64,000 nucleotides of DNA from Tildeniella torsiva UHER 1998/13D (lineage in GTDB: Bacteria; Cyanobacteriota; Cyanobacteriia; Phormidesmidales; Phormidesmidaceae). A model generated the notes under the pieces. The model made no database searches and had not been told where the DNA came from. It saw only the letters and a program-made list of their open reading frames with translations. Positions 52,895-62,838 of this stretch are shown one piece after another (position 1 is the stretch's first letter; every line of letters starts with the position of its first letter). Where the stretch lies: assembly GCA_019358835.1 (NCBI GenBank), contig JAHHIH010000003.1, positions 124,001 to 188,000 of the forward strand, given 5' to 3'. The position numbers and the translations under genes were made by a program.

Positions 52895-54184
52895 TCAATT
52901 GAGCTTTTGCCGCCCCAGATGGGCTATGTAGGGCACTCGACCGAGGCGACCGGTCATCAACCGTAGGGCCAGGCGCTTGAGCGGGAGAACGTGGCTGAGT
53001 GCCCAAAGGCCGCCGCGGCGCAGCACCACGACGGGCAACAGCTGGTTTGAGAAAATGCGGGTTAGCCCATCGGTAAAACTGAGAATGACCCAGTTTTCTA
53101 ACCGTCGCCAGCGCTCGTAGCGGCGCAGCACGGTGAGGCTGCCTAGGTCTTGGCGCTGCTGGTGGGCGGTCGTCAACACTTCTGCCAGGGCAGCAGCATC
53201 GCGAATACCCATATTTAGCCCCTGCCCGCCGACGGGGTGGCAGCTATGGGCGGCGTCCCCCACTAGGGCCAGGCGGGGCAAAACGTAGCGATCGCACTGC
53301 ATCAGCTGCACCGGAAACATCGCTGGCGCGGTCAATCGCCTGAGTTTTCCCATCTGGCTACCGTAGCGCTTCTCTAATTCAGTCATAAACTCGGCTTCGG
53401 GCAGGTGCAAAATAGCCTCGGCCTCAGCGTGGGGGGCCGTCCACACCACTTGGCAGCGCTGGCCAGGCAGGGGCAGAATGGCGAAGGGGCCGCTGGGCCA
53501 AAAGCGCTCGTAGGCGATGTTTTGATGGGAGTGCTCGGGAGCTAGTACCGCTGTGACGCAGGATTGCCGGTAGCGCCAGCCAAAGCTGCCAATGCCCGAT
53601 CGCTGCCGCAGGGAAGAACCCTTGCCGTCGGCGGCAACGAAAAGGGGCGATCGCACCATGACCTTGCCCTCGGGCGTGCTCACTGTTGCGACAGTGAACG
53701 CCTGCTGGTCGTGGATTTCTCCCAGAGTGGCCGAGCAGAGGTAGTGGATGTTGGGGAAGGCGGCGATCGCCCCTTGCAATGCCGCCATCAGCACCCCGTG
53801 CTCGGCCCCGTAGTAGACCGCATCTGTGCCCAGATCGCTGGGCAAAAACCGTACGACCTTGCCGTAGTCGCCATCAGAGAGCTGCACTTGGTCAAAATGG
53901 CAGATGTGCGGCCCAATCTGCGACCATAGCCCCAATCCCTTAAAAATATCTGCCGAGGTGAGCGAAAAGGCGTAGGCTCGCTGCCGCGAAGCCGCTGCTG
54001 CTGCCGTTTGCGCTTCAATCACAGCGATCTGCATACCGCTGTCTCCCAGAGCTACTGCCAGGGTCAGCCCAACAGTTCCCCCGCCGACAATGGCCACATC
54101 CACTGTTAGCTCCGACGGTTGAGGGGCGGGCTGAGGATAATCGGCTGGGGAGGGCGAGCTAAATTGCGGGGTGGTAGCGGTCAT
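52895..54184 (-). CDS. UbiH/COQ6-family FAD-dependent hydroxylase
   Basis: The 429-residue protein has VDVAIVGGGTVGLTLAVALGDSGMQIAVIEA (FAD Rossmann motif near 28-58), the ADGKGSSLRQRSGI motif and ALVGDAAHSCHPVGGQGLNMGIRDAAALAEVL (second FAD motif). Related enzymes hydroxylate ubiquinone precursors. Cyanobacteria make plastoquinone, so the exact substrate is uncertain, but it is probably a prenylquinone or other aromatic. ATG 54184. Confidence 0.9.
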   Translation of the reverse strand: MTATTPQFSSPSPADYPQPAPQPSELTVDVAIVGGGTVGLTLAVALGDSGMQIAVIEAQTAAAAASRQRAYAFSLTSADIFKGLGLWSQIGPHICHFDQVQLSDGDYGKVVRFLPSDLGTDAVYYGAEHGVLMAALQGAIAAFPNIHYLCSATLGEIHDQQAFTVATVSTPEGKVMVRSPLFVAADGKGSSLRQRSGIGSFGWRYRQSCVTAVLAPEHSHQNIAYERFWPSGPFAILPLPGQRCQVVWTAPHAEAEAILHLPEAEFMTELEKRYGSQMGKLRRLTAPAMFPVQLMQCDRYVLPRLALVGDAAHSCHPVGGQGLNMGIRDAAALAEVLTTAHQQRQDLGSLTVLRRYERWRRLENWVILSFTDGLTRIFSNQLLPVVVLRRGGLWALSHVLPLKRLALRLMTGRLGRVPYIAHLGRQKLN

Positions 54185-54256
54185 AGGTGCAGAGGTTCGC
54201 CGTTGTTATAGCTTTATTCTGACCCGATTATCTGGAGGAAATCAAGGTAAAACGCC

Positions 54257-55390
54257 CTATGCCGCCATGGGCAGCGATCGCTGGGCCAGCACCTGCCGAT
54301 AAAACTGCTGAAGCTGTCGAGTGGCTGCCGCCCAGCCCCACTGCTCAGCCTCGGCGACGGCGTTGCGGCGCATCAGTTCGCGCTCGGCTTTGGCTTCGAT
54401 CAGGCGGCGGGTGGCGGCGATCGCCCCTTCTTCATCCGTCGGGTCGAACAAAAAGCCGTTGACGCCGTCGGTCACAATGTCGGGAATGCCGCCGGAGTTG
54501 GCCGCCACCACCGGGCAGCCCGCCGCCATGGCCTCTAGCAGCACCAAACCCAACGTCTCGGTGCGGGAAGGGAAGACAAAGGCGTCGGCGGAGGCGTAGG
54601 CCGAGGCTAAGTCCTCGCCGCCCAGGTAACCGACAAAGTTAGTGGGAGTATCGGCGAAGTGGGCCTCTAGCTCGGCGCGGTAGGGGCCATCGCCCACCAA
54701 GGCCAGCCGCGCATTGGGGATGGCTTGAAGCACGGGCTTGATGCGATCGATTTCTTTCTCGGCAGAGAGGCGACCGATATAGAGCAGCAGGGGCGCTTCG
54801 GGATGGCCCTGGGAGAGGCGATCGCGCATTTCGGCACTGGCCAGCTCAGGGCGAAATAGCTCGGTATCGACGCCGCGCTGCCACACCTCAATGTTTTCAA
54901 CACCATGCTCCGACAGCTCGGTTTGCATGGCGCTGGAGGTGACCAGGTTGATCTGGGCCTGGTTGTGCATGGCTTTGATCAGCTCCCACATCAGCCCTTC
55001 GAGCATACCCAGGCCGTAGTGCTCTAGGTACTTGGGCAAATGGGTGTGGTACGACGCCACCAGCGGCAGATCTAAGGTTTTGCTGTAGTAAATGCCCGCC
55101 AGTCCAAGGACCGCCGGATTCACCACATGGACTAAATCAGGCTGAAAGTTCTCTAGCGCTTCGCCAATGGAGGGGCGCGGCAAAGCCAGCTTTAGCTCGG
55201 GATAGAGCGGCAGCGGAAAGCCAGATACGCCGTGAATTTTTGCCCCTCGATACTCGGTTAAGCCCCCCTCGGGGGAAAACACTAAAACCTGGTTGCCCTG
55301 GCGCTGCAAGTGATCAACGGTGTGCTTGAGACGGGTCACAATGCCGTCTACTTTCGGCAAAAAGGTCTCGGTGAAGAGAGCAATCCGCAT
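54257..55390 (-). CDS. sqdX: Sulfoquinovosyl diacylglycerol synthase, GT4 family
   Basis: The protein has 377 residues from ATG 55390 (MRIALFTETFLPKVDGIVTRL). It has a GT-B fold with FSPEGGLTEYRGAKIHGV, SYHTHLPKYLEHYGLG, RGVDTELFRP, YIGRLSAEKEI and the nucleotide-sugar E-x7-E motif FPSRTETLGLVLLEAMAAGCPV. It follows sqdB on the same strand, identifying it as SqdX, which transfers sulfoquinovose from the UDP donor to diacylglycerol. A 18-bp hairpin lies between the two genes. Confidence 0.92.
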   Translation of the reverse strand: MRIALFTETFLPKVDGIVTRLKHTVDHLQRQGNQVLVFSPEGGLTEYRGAKIHGVSGFPLPLYPELKLALPRPSIGEALENFQPDLVHVVNPAVLGLAGIYYSKTLDLPLVASYHTHLPKYLEHYGLGMLEGLMWELIKAMHNQAQINLVTSSAMQTELSEHGVENIEVWQRGVDTELFRPELASAEMRDRLSQGHPEAPLLLYIGRLSAEKEIDRIKPVLQAIPNARLALVGDGPYRAELEAHFADTPTNFVGYLGGEDLASAYASADAFVFPSRTETLGLVLLEAMAAGCPVVAANSGGIPDIVTDGVNGFLFDPTDEEGAIAATRRLIEAKAERELMRRNAVAEAEQWGWAAATRQLQQFYRQVLAQRSLPMAA

Positions 55391-55440
55391 AAAAATTGAG
55401 GGGGCTAAGGAAGATGATTGAAACAAGAAGAACAAACCTG

Positions 55441-55479
55441 TAAATGGGCCAAAATCACGCTGTGATTTTGGCCCATTTA
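55441..55479 (-). other. 18-bp perfect hairpin between sqdB and sqdX
   Basis: TAAATGGGCCAAAATCAC (55441-55458) and its exact complement (55462-55479) flank a 3-nt loop, starting two bases after the sqdB stop. The sqdX side is not U-rich, so it is a candidate partial terminator or mRNA-stability element. Confidence 0.65.
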
Positions 55480-55480
55480 C

Positions 55481-56647
<1,167 letters not shown>

Positions 56648-56853
56648 TCAATCTCTTTGCCGATACCAAGACAATCTACCAGGTTTGGAGGCTCTGTAAA
56701 CTACCCAATCAAAGATTGGGGGATCGGAAAGATTTTTTTACAGAAGCCAAATTGAGCGTCAACTTAGGGGCGTTCCCATAGCCTTGGATCTGCCTCAATC
56801 GGCGGGCTTCACTGAGCTACAACGACTCCACAGCTTGGGGATACTAAGCTAAG

Positions 56854-56880
56854 CTAACTATTAGGTAAACTAACTGTTAG
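56854..56880. promoter_or_regulatory. Tandem palindromic operator upstream of the MarR gene
   Basis: CTAACTATTAG (56854-56864) and CTAACTGTTAG (56870-56880) are two near-identical inverted repeats 16 bp apart; the second is perfect and extends to ACTAACTGTTAGT. They end 18 bp before the GTG start of the MarR gene, ideal for autorepression. Confidence 0.6.
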
Positions 56881-56898
56881 TCGAGAGCCCATTTAACT

Positions 56899-57357
56899 GT
56901 GGCTACCCAAGTTCTGAACTCAACCCAGTGCGCGGCAGACATTATGACGGCGGTACCAGCGGTGACGCGGTTCTTGCGGGCGGGCATTCGTCGCCACGGC
57001 AAACCCCATCTGTCGCTGTCGCAACTGCGGGTGCTGTATTTTTTGCGGCGGCGATCGCAGTCCTCCCTGTCAGAGGTGGCTGACTATTTAGATGTCACCC
57101 GACCCACCATGTCAGCTATGGTCGAGCGCCTAGTGCAGCGGGGGCTAGTCAACAGAATTAGCGATCCTGCCGAGCGGCGGCGCATCATTCTTACCCTGAC
57201 TCCCAAAGGAACAGCGGAAATGGAGCGAGTCTACGATGCCACCTTGCAGACCGTAGCCGATCGCCTAGCGACCCTACCCGCCGCCGATCTGCAACAGGTG
57301 CAAGCTGGGTTGGCGATCTTGGGCGACCTATTTGATGAGCCCAAAGGACAAGAGTGA
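56899..57357 (+). CDS. MarR-family transcriptional regulator
   Basis: The 152-residue protein starts at GTG 56899. The winged helix runs LSLSQLRVLYFLRRRSQSSLSEVADYLDVTRPTMSAMVERLVQRGLVNR with wing DPAERRRIILTLTPKG. MarR proteins usually repress neighbouring efflux genes and release DNA when a small molecule binds. Two matching palindromes lie just upstream, and an ABC exporter follows on the same strand. Confidence 0.9.
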   Translation: MATQVLNSTQCAADIMTAVPAVTRFLRAGIRRHGKPHLSLSQLRVLYFLRRRSQSSLSEVADYLDVTRPTMSAMVERLVQRGLVNRISDPAERRRIILTLTPKGTAEMERVYDATLQTVADRLATLPAADLQQVQAGLAILGDLFDEPKGQE

Positions 57358-57362
57358 TAGAG

Positions 57363-57425
57363 GAAGTTTTGAGTTTTAAGTTTTGAATTAAAGCCACCCT
57401 CCCCAACTCAACACTCAAAACTCTT
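57363..57425. repeat. GTTTTGAG-type inverted repeat between MarR and ABC genes
   Basis: AGTTTTGAGTTTTAAG on the left and AACTCAACACTCAAAACTC on the right form a stem-loop just after the MarR stop. It is the third copy in this window at a same-strand gene junction. Confidence 0.65.
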
Positions 57426-57480
57426 ATGCCCCTACTCTCCACCCCCACCCTCCCCATCTCCCCACTCCTCACTTCTATAC
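57426..57480. repeat. CCCTACTCTCC/CCCCATCTCC tandem-like repeats
   Basis: The complement of the GGGGAGATGGGG repeat family fills the rest of the spacer up to the ABC ATPase start; any translation of it would be Pro/Leu/Ser-rich. Confidence 0.5.
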
Positions 57481-57482
57481 CA

Positions 57483-58280
57483 ATGATTGAAATCCAAAAA
57501 CTCACCAAACTCTTCGGCACCAAAACCGCCGTCGATAGCTTCTGCCTCACTGTCGAGCCGGGGGAAGTCTTTGGCTTGCTGGGGCCAAACGGGGCGGGCA
57601 AAAGCACAGTGATTAAAATGCTCACCACCCTGCTGCCCGCTAGCAGTGGACGGGCTGCGATCGCCGGATACGACATTGGCCGCCAGCCCTCTGGGGTGCA
57701 GCGCAGCATTGGCTACGTTCCCCAGGCCCTCTCAGTAGACGGCAACCTGACTGGCTACGAAAACCTATTGATTTTGGCCAAACTCTACGGCGTGCCCCGG
57801 CGGCAGCGGCTCGATCGCATCCATGCCGCCCTCCACTATGTCGGACTCGACACGGTGGCGAACCGTCTGGTCAACACCTACTCCGGCGGCATGATTCGGC
57901 GGCTAGAGATGGCCCAGGCCACCCTGCACCGCCCCCCGGTTTTATTTCTGGATGAACCCACGGTGGGGCTCGACCCGGTGGCCCGCAAAACCATGTGGGA
58001 TCTGATCTTGCAGCTGCGGCGCGACTACCAAACCACAGTGTTTCTCACCACCCACTTTATGGAAGAGGCGGATGTGCTGTGCGATCGCATCGCCATGCTC
58101 TATAACGGCCAGCAGGTGGCCATGGGCACCCCCGCCGCGCTCAAGGCCACCGTGCCCCACCCCGAAGCCACCATGGATGACGTCTTCATCCACTACACCC
58201 GCAACCCCCTGACCACCGACAACGAAGGAAGCTATCGTGACACGTCAACTACACGACGCACCGCTCAGCGGTTGGGCTAA
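57483..58280 (+). CDS. ABC transporter ATP-binding protein, DrrA type
   Basis: The protein has 265 residues from ATG 57483 (MIEIQKLTKLFG). It has Walker A GPNGAGKST, Q-loop YVPQALSVDGNLTGYENL, signature YSGGMIRRLEMAQA, Walker B PVLFLDEPTVGLDP and switch His TTHFMEEADVL. It energises the ABC-2 permease encoded next. The last 14 codons overlap the permease start, so the two are coupled. The DrrA-like form suggests export of a drug or lipid. Confidence 0.93.
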   Translation: MIEIQKLTKLFGTKTAVDSFCLTVEPGEVFGLLGPNGAGKSTVIKMLTTLLPASSGRAAIAGYDIGRQPSGVQRSIGYVPQALSVDGNLTGYENLLILAKLYGVPRRQRLDRIHAALHYVGLDTVANRLVNTYSGGMIRRLEMAQATLHRPPVLFLDEPTVGLDPVARKTMWDLILQLRRDYQTTVFLTTHFMEEADVLCDRIAMLYNGQQVAMGTPAALKATVPHPEATMDDVFIHYTRNPLTTDNEGSYRDTSTTRRTAQRLG

Positions 58281-59073
58281 CCGAAGCCGCATTACCGCTC
58301 CAGTAGAGGAATTTATTGCCAAAGCCCTGGTGGCCGCCGAGCTAGAAATTCGCAAGCTGCGCCACGACCCCATTCAACTATTTACCCGCGCCGTGCAGCC
58401 GGTGCTTTGGCTGACCATTTTTGGCCAGGTGTTTACCCAGGTGCGCGGCATCCCCACCGGCAACCTCAGCTACATTGACTTTATGACGCCGGGCATTTTG
58501 GCCCAAAGCGTTCTATTTATGTCAATCTTCACCGGACTGCTGGTGATCTGGGAAAAAGATCTGGGGATTTTGCACAAGCTGATGGTCAGCCCTGCGCCAA
58601 AGTCAGCGCTGGTGCTGGGAAAGGCGATCGGAGCCGGGGTGCGATGCCTGTCGCAATTGCTGATCATTTATATTGTGGCAGCTCTCATGGGCGTGGCGAT
58701 TAACTGGAATCCTCTCGCAATTCTCGGCGTGGCCCTAGTGGTGATGCTGGGGGCGGCGCTGTTTTCCACCTTTTCCCTCATCGTCGCCTGCTGGGCACAG
58801 ACCCACGAGCGGGTAATGGGCGTAGGTCAGCTAATGATGATGCCGTTATTCTTTGCCAGCAACGCGATCTACCCAATCTCGATCATGCCCGCTTGGCTCC
58901 AGGTAGTGTCGCGGCTCAACCCGCTGACTTACATGGTCGATGCCCTGCGCAACCTCATGCTGGTAGAACCGGCGGGCAGCTACAGCCTGGGGCTGAGCAT
59001 CTCGATCTTGGTGGGCGTGGCGGCTGTGCTGATCGCCTTCTGCGGTCGCCTGTATCCTCGTCTGGTGCAATAG
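58237..59073 (+). CDS. ABC-2 type transporter permease
   Basis: The 278-residue protein starts at GTG 58237, 44 bp inside the ATPase gene. It has six membrane segments and the ABC-2 pattern: QPVLWLTIFGQVF, the YIDFMTPGILAQSVLFMSIFTG stretch, EKDLGILHKLMVSPAPKSALVLGKA and the C-terminal FFASNAIYPISIMPAWLQVVSRLNPLTY. With the ATPase it makes a DrrAB-like exporter under MarR control. Confidence 0.93.
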   Translation: MTRQLHDAPLSGWANRSRITAPVEEFIAKALVAAELEIRKLRHDPIQLFTRAVQPVLWLTIFGQVFTQVRGIPTGNLSYIDFMTPGILAQSVLFMSIFTGLLVIWEKDLGILHKLMVSPAPKSALVLGKAIGAGVRCLSQLLIIYIVAALMGVAINWNPLAILGVALVVMLGAALFSTFSLIVACWAQTHERVMGVGQLMMMPLFFASNAIYPISIMPAWLQVVSRLNPLTYMVDALRNLMLVEPAGSYSLGLSISILVGVAAVLIAFCGRLYPRLVQ

Positions 59074-59255
59074 TCCTCATTATTCCATCTAGAGATCAAT
59101 GGGTTTAAAGATGGATGGGTAGCGTGCGATCGCTAAACTACCGATGGAAGATCTGAAACCACTAGCGCAATTGGCAAGGCGGTAAGCACGCTAAAAAGTG
59201 GCCTCAGTGCAGAGTCAGGGAACAATACCTCTGTATTTACTTCTCCCTTCTGCCA

Positions 59256-59740
59256 ATGGTTGCTCAACTTTTACAGGCCCTAAGTCTGTCTCCTTTATGT
59301 CTTTTGCTGGTGGGAGGTGCGATCGCCAACGCTCAAAACCTGCCTCCCTATGCGGGTACCTACTGCACCGATTTCGCCACCTATCCAGAAGCTCAGTGGC
59401 ACTATATGCGGGTACCTACTGCACCGATTTCGCCACCTATCCAGAAGCTCAGTGGCACTATTCTTTCGGGACTGCACCCGCTTCTGTAGACGAAAATAGA
59501 GATGGTCGAGCCTGTGAGTATCTAACCAGCGCTATTCGGCAAGATGGCAATCGCATATTTTCAAACCAGGCCACTCGCGGTTCAGAGGTTTTTAGATTAG
59601 AGGTTTGGCGAGTTAACGCTAGAGATGTGTATTTACGCATCAAGTCAAATCGCGGGGTAGACTTTACTACCCGCAGCTTTCCCTCTGACTCGGCAGCCAG
59701 GGCACATATGAGAACCTACTACCAAAATTTGCTGAACTAA
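59256..59740 (+). pseudogene. Exported excalibur-domain protein gene broken by a 56-bp tandem duplication
   Basis: An intact signal peptide (MVAQLLQALSLSPLCLLLVG..ANA) leads into YAGTYCTDFATYPEAQWHY. The DNA for this stretch (59349-59404) is exactly repeated at 59405-59460. Since 56 is not a multiple of three, the frame shifts and stops at 59489. After removal of one copy the frame runs on through SVDENRDGRACEYL, an excalibur-like Ca-binding motif, and ends at 59740 with about 140 residues. The same domain ends the nuclease at 2725. Function unknown; likely secreted. Confidence 0.8.
59405..59460. repeat. Second copy of a 56-bp perfect tandem duplication
   Basis: It begins TATGCGGGTACC and ends GTGGCACTA, identical to the preceding 59349-59404. 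Its perfection implies a very recent event. Confidence 0.9.
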
Positions 59741-59875
59741 GAGCTAGCCAAGCGGCCTGTACAGTTGCTGAGATTGGGCAAAGGGCCGTGCTCAATCTCA
59801 GGAAATTCCCTCCAAGAAATCCTCAAATGCTCCAGACTTACTACTGCCATACCGCCTCGGTTTGCTAAAGGTACT

Positions 59876-60580
59876 TCATGACTCGGCCAGGTCAGCGCTA
59901 AGGGCAAGGGGCTCGATACAGTCTGGGGAATCGTTTTGGGGCTTGTTGACCAAAGTCGAAACCGGGTAGCGATCCATTGCCCCATCGTCGTAGGGGCGCA
60001 GCATCTCTTGAAGCACCTGGGGCTGGTAGTAATCGGGGTCGAGCCAGGCACCATAGTCTTCCGGAGCCAAAATTACCGGCATACGGGTGTGGATCGGCTC
60101 CATCAGCTGGTTGGGGGTAGTGGTGAGAATGGTGCAGGTTTGCAGTTCGCCGCCGCCAGTCGGGTCGCTCCAATGTTCCCACAGCCCAGCAAAGGCAAAG
60201 GGCGCATGGTCCTTGAGAAAGATATAGTGGGGCTGTTTGGTCTTATGGCCAGAAATGGCCTCCCATTCGTAAAACCCATCGGCCAAGATCAGGCAGCGAC
60301 GGCGCTTAAAGGCGGCGCGAAAGGACGGCTTTTCGACCACGGTTTCGGCGCGGGCATTGATCATCCGGCTGCCGATGGTAGGGTCTTTGGCCCAGCTAGG
60401 AATTAGCCCCCAGAGGCGGAAGTCGAAGTAGGGCTTTGGATCTTCAACAGTGGCCACCACCGTGGCCACCAGCTGGCTGGGGGCGATATTAAAGCGCGGC
60501 ATAACCGGGGGAGTGGACTGAAGCAGAAAGGCATCAGTCAGGTCATCGCCGGTTTTGTTGAGGCTGAACCGTCCACACAT
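59876..60580 (-). CDS. SOS-response-associated peptidase/abasic-site shield (SRAP, YedK/HMCES-like)
   Basis: The 234-residue protein begins MCGRF with the catalytic Cys2. It has FNIAPSQLV, WGLIPSWAKDP, MINARAETV (active-site Asn and Glu), the CLILADGFYEWEAI stretch and HTRMPVIL (active-site His). SRAP proteins crosslink to abasic sites in single-stranded DNA through Cys2 to protect them from cleavage. Full length, ATG 60580. Confidence 0.95.
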   Translation of the reverse strand: MCGRFSLNKTGDDLTDAFLLQSTPPVMPRFNIAPSQLVATVVATVEDPKPYFDFRLWGLIPSWAKDPTIGSRMINARAETVVEKPSFRAAFKRRRCLILADGFYEWEAISGHKTKQPHYIFLKDHAPFAFAGLWEHWSDPTGGGELQTCTILTTTPNQLMEPIHTRMPVILAPEDYGAWLDPDYYQPQVLQEMLRPYDDGAMDRYPVSTLVNKPQNDSPDCIEPLALSADLAES

Positions 60581-60774
60581 TGCCCGTCTTCCTGCTTACG
60601 TGCTGTTGCTATGGTAGCAATTGGCTGGGGCGGCCTTGGTCTGCTGATAGGTGGGTAGATATGGCTTTCGCCTCGAACCTTTCCAAAGAGGGAGGGTACC
60701 CCTGAATTCTCACGGAATCATGAAGGTTGTGAGAAACGATTCATTGCCCAACTTCTAATTAGGAAATACATCTA

Positions 60775-61329
60775 ATGACTGATATGACAACCTTAGCCAC
60801 CAAGCTCGCTGATCTGAAGCTTTTTCAAAATGTTTTGATTGACAGTGAGCAAAAGCTAATGGCAGCTACTAGTGATAGCACTATTCGTGAGCGTCTTGAA
60901 GGGATGCTGAAGAGCGATCGCGAAAACCTCAGCAACATCGAAGAATCTGTAACCAAACTAGGCTCCGCAGCAGAGCCGCGCGATATTACCCAAAAGCATG
61001 CTGAGGCCGTTACCAAAATGATGGCGGGTTCAGAATTGTCTACTTATGACAAGTTTTTTCAGCTTGAATTGTTGAAGCACCAGCAGGTGATGACGGGTTT
61101 GGTGCTGCACAAAGTAGGTCAAACCCTGAGCGATTCGCTGCAAGACGCCATGGAGCCACTCAACAAAGTCAACTTTGAAAATCGGGCCCACCAAGAGGTT
61201 CTCAAAGGCGTTCTTTACTTTGTTGGCACCCGTGAAATAGCGGGTACAGAGCCTGATATGGGTCTGTGGGCCAGCGTCGAGCAGGGTATTGCGGCTCTCA
61301 AAGGGGCGATCGGCAGCGCTGCTAGCTAA
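60775..61329 (+). CDS. All-helical conserved protein, possibly ferritin-like
   Basis: The 184-residue protein is almost entirely helical (LATKLADLKLFQNVLIDSEQKLMA, IRERLEGMLKSDRENLSNIEESV, and a Leu/His-rich ELLKHQQVMTGLVLHKVGQTL). A conserved-looking HQEVLKGVLYFVGTREIAG is present. It resembles hemerythrin/ferritin-like four-helix bundles of cyanobacteria, but metal ligands are not arranged in a way I can assign. ATG 60775. Confidence 0.7.
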   Translation: MTDMTTLATKLADLKLFQNVLIDSEQKLMAATSDSTIRERLEGMLKSDRENLSNIEESVTKLGSAAEPRDITQKHAEAVTKMMAGSELSTYDKFFQLELLKHQQVMTGLVLHKVGQTLSDSLQDAMEPLNKVNFENRAHQEVLKGVLYFVGTREIAGTEPDMGLWASVEQGIAALKGAIGSAAS

Positions 61330-61378
61330 TCAGTTGCTCTGCGATCGTTGTTGGGAGCAATGGCGCAACATTCTTTGG

Positions 61379-61404
61379 GGGTGGGCCATGACTTAGGCCC
61401 ACCC
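61379..61404. terminator. GGGTGGGCC hairpin between convergent genes
   Basis: GGGTGGGCC (61379-61387) pairs with GGCCCACCC (61396-61404), perfect 9 bp, 8-nt loop. It serves both flanking convergent genes; no U-tract. Confidence 0.5.
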
Positions 61405-61427
61405 TCTGTCTTTGCGCGATAGAAACA

Positions 61428-62594
61428 TTACATCTGCAAACGCAGCAGAATTAGCTGGGTGGCGCGATCGCCCTCAAAGTTGTTGTCGCTCACCATCAGC
61501 AGGCTCTGGCTACCGTCGGGCAGGCGCGGGCCTAGGGTCATACCCTCTATGTTATCCACCGCCAGGGGCGTCTCGGCAAAATCGAGCACCAGCTGCTTGC
61601 GGATGGGTGAGCTGCCCGACACGTCCCCGCTCAAGCTGGGAATTGTTGACGTATCAGTCGCGCCACCTGTAGCCAATTGGTATAGCTTCACCTGCAACCC
61701 GCGCAGACCCGCGGCCCGCTCTAGGGATAGAAAATGCCCGGCTGGGTCAATCGCTAGCAGGTCAGTGAGGCCATTCACTACAGCGCCAGAGGGCTCTAAA
61801 TCGAGGGGATAGCGATGCTCGGCGATTAGCGTATTCTGGTCGTCGCCAATCAGATAGTGCAAAAAGCGGCTGTTGAGGGGCTGGCTGGGATCGTCATTGT
61901 AGTCTTGTACCAGCGCTGACTCAGTGGCGGCAAAGAGGCGAAAGGGCTCAGTCATGCCCGCCCCGCTGGGCGACCCGGTGACGGTGAGGGCCTCTAAGCT
62001 AAGGTTGTTTTGCACCCCCTGAGTGGGGCGATTGGGGTCGTCAGGCAGGTATCGCTTGGGCAGTGGTAGGGTGGCGATCGCCTGGCCCGTCTCGCGGTCA
62101 AACTCGCCAATAAAGGGTGGCACATTTTGACTAACATCTCCCTCACTGGCAATGAACAGCGTGTCGCGGGGCGATAGGGCAATGCCTTCGGGGTCGATGC
62201 AGCCCTGGGGATAGGGGTTGTCCTCGGCATTGAGCAGAGGGGTAAAGGCCTCGAGGGTGACGCTGTCAAACTTGGGCGGGCCGCTGCGCTTGAGGGTAAT
62301 GGCCAGGGTATAAAACCGGGCGGAACCAAACCGGCCCCGGTCGTCGGAGAGGGCGTAGAGTCGGTCGCGGGGACGATCGTAGGCCAGGGCCGACAGCCCA
62401 CCTACCGTAGTGCCCTCAAACTCTTGGGGCGGCAGGGTATACACATCTAGCAACTCAGCGGTGAGGGGCAGAAACAGCCGGTCTTCGGCCTTGATCTGAG
62501 GTATGGCACAGCTGGTTAGCGCCAGCACAAGCAGGAGGAGGAGCGATCGCCGCCGCCCAATTCGCCGTAGCATCCGGCCCATCCACTCTGCCAT
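61428..62594 (-). CDS. Phytase-like esterase-domain lipoprotein
   Basis: The protein has 388 residues from ATG 62594, with a lipoprotein signal (RRSLLLLLVLALTSC). The esterase-like/phytase-like beta-propeller carries GGLSALAYDRPRDRLYALSDDRG, CIDPEGIALSPRDTLFIASEG, NLSLEALTVTGSP and the DNIEGMTLGPRLPDGSQSLL stretch. Family members hydrolyse phosphate esters or serve as extracellular binding proteins. A GTG at 62609 is an alternative start. Membrane-anchored outside the cytoplasm. Confidence 0.85.
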   Translation of the reverse strand: MAEWMGRMLRRIGRRRSLLLLLVLALTSCAIPQIKAEDRLFLPLTAELLDVYTLPPQEFEGTTVGGLSALAYDRPRDRLYALSDDRGRFGSARFYTLAITLKRSGPPKFDSVTLEAFTPLLNAEDNPYPQGCIDPEGIALSPRDTLFIASEGDVSQNVPPFIGEFDRETGQAIATLPLPKRYLPDDPNRPTQGVQNNLSLEALTVTGSPSGAGMTEPFRLFAATESALVQDYNDDPSQPLNSRFLHYLIGDDQNTLIAEHRYPLDLEPSGAVVNGLTDLLAIDPAGHFLSLERAAGLRGLQVKLYQLATGGATDTSTIPSLSGDVSGSSPIRKQLVLDFAETPLAVDNIEGMTLGPRLPDGSQSLLMVSDNNFEGDRATQLILLRLQM

Positions 62595-62754
62595 CGACAA
62601 TCCCCTCACCCATCAGCCAGCACCCTCTAGGATAGGCCAAGGGTGGGTTGACTAAACTACGGTTTTGCCAGCCCCTGGACGGTACAGTCCAGCCTTAGAA
62701 ACCAGTCATATTGCCGGTAGTCAGCCCCTAGACGAACTCTCCATTTCATAGGGC

Positions 62755-62794
62755 CGCCCAAAAAGCCGGGGTTCAAGCCATCGGGCGTTTTTTT
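62755..62794 (+). terminator. Possible orphan terminator on the plus strand
   Basis: CGCCC and GGGCG close a 23-nt loop and are followed by seven T residues. No plus-strand gene ends nearby, so it could mark the end of a short non-coding transcript. The stem is weak. Confidence 0.3.
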
Positions 62795-62838
62795 ATTTTT
62801 CGCTCTTCTATTTTCCTTCTTTCACTGGATTTGCCTTA

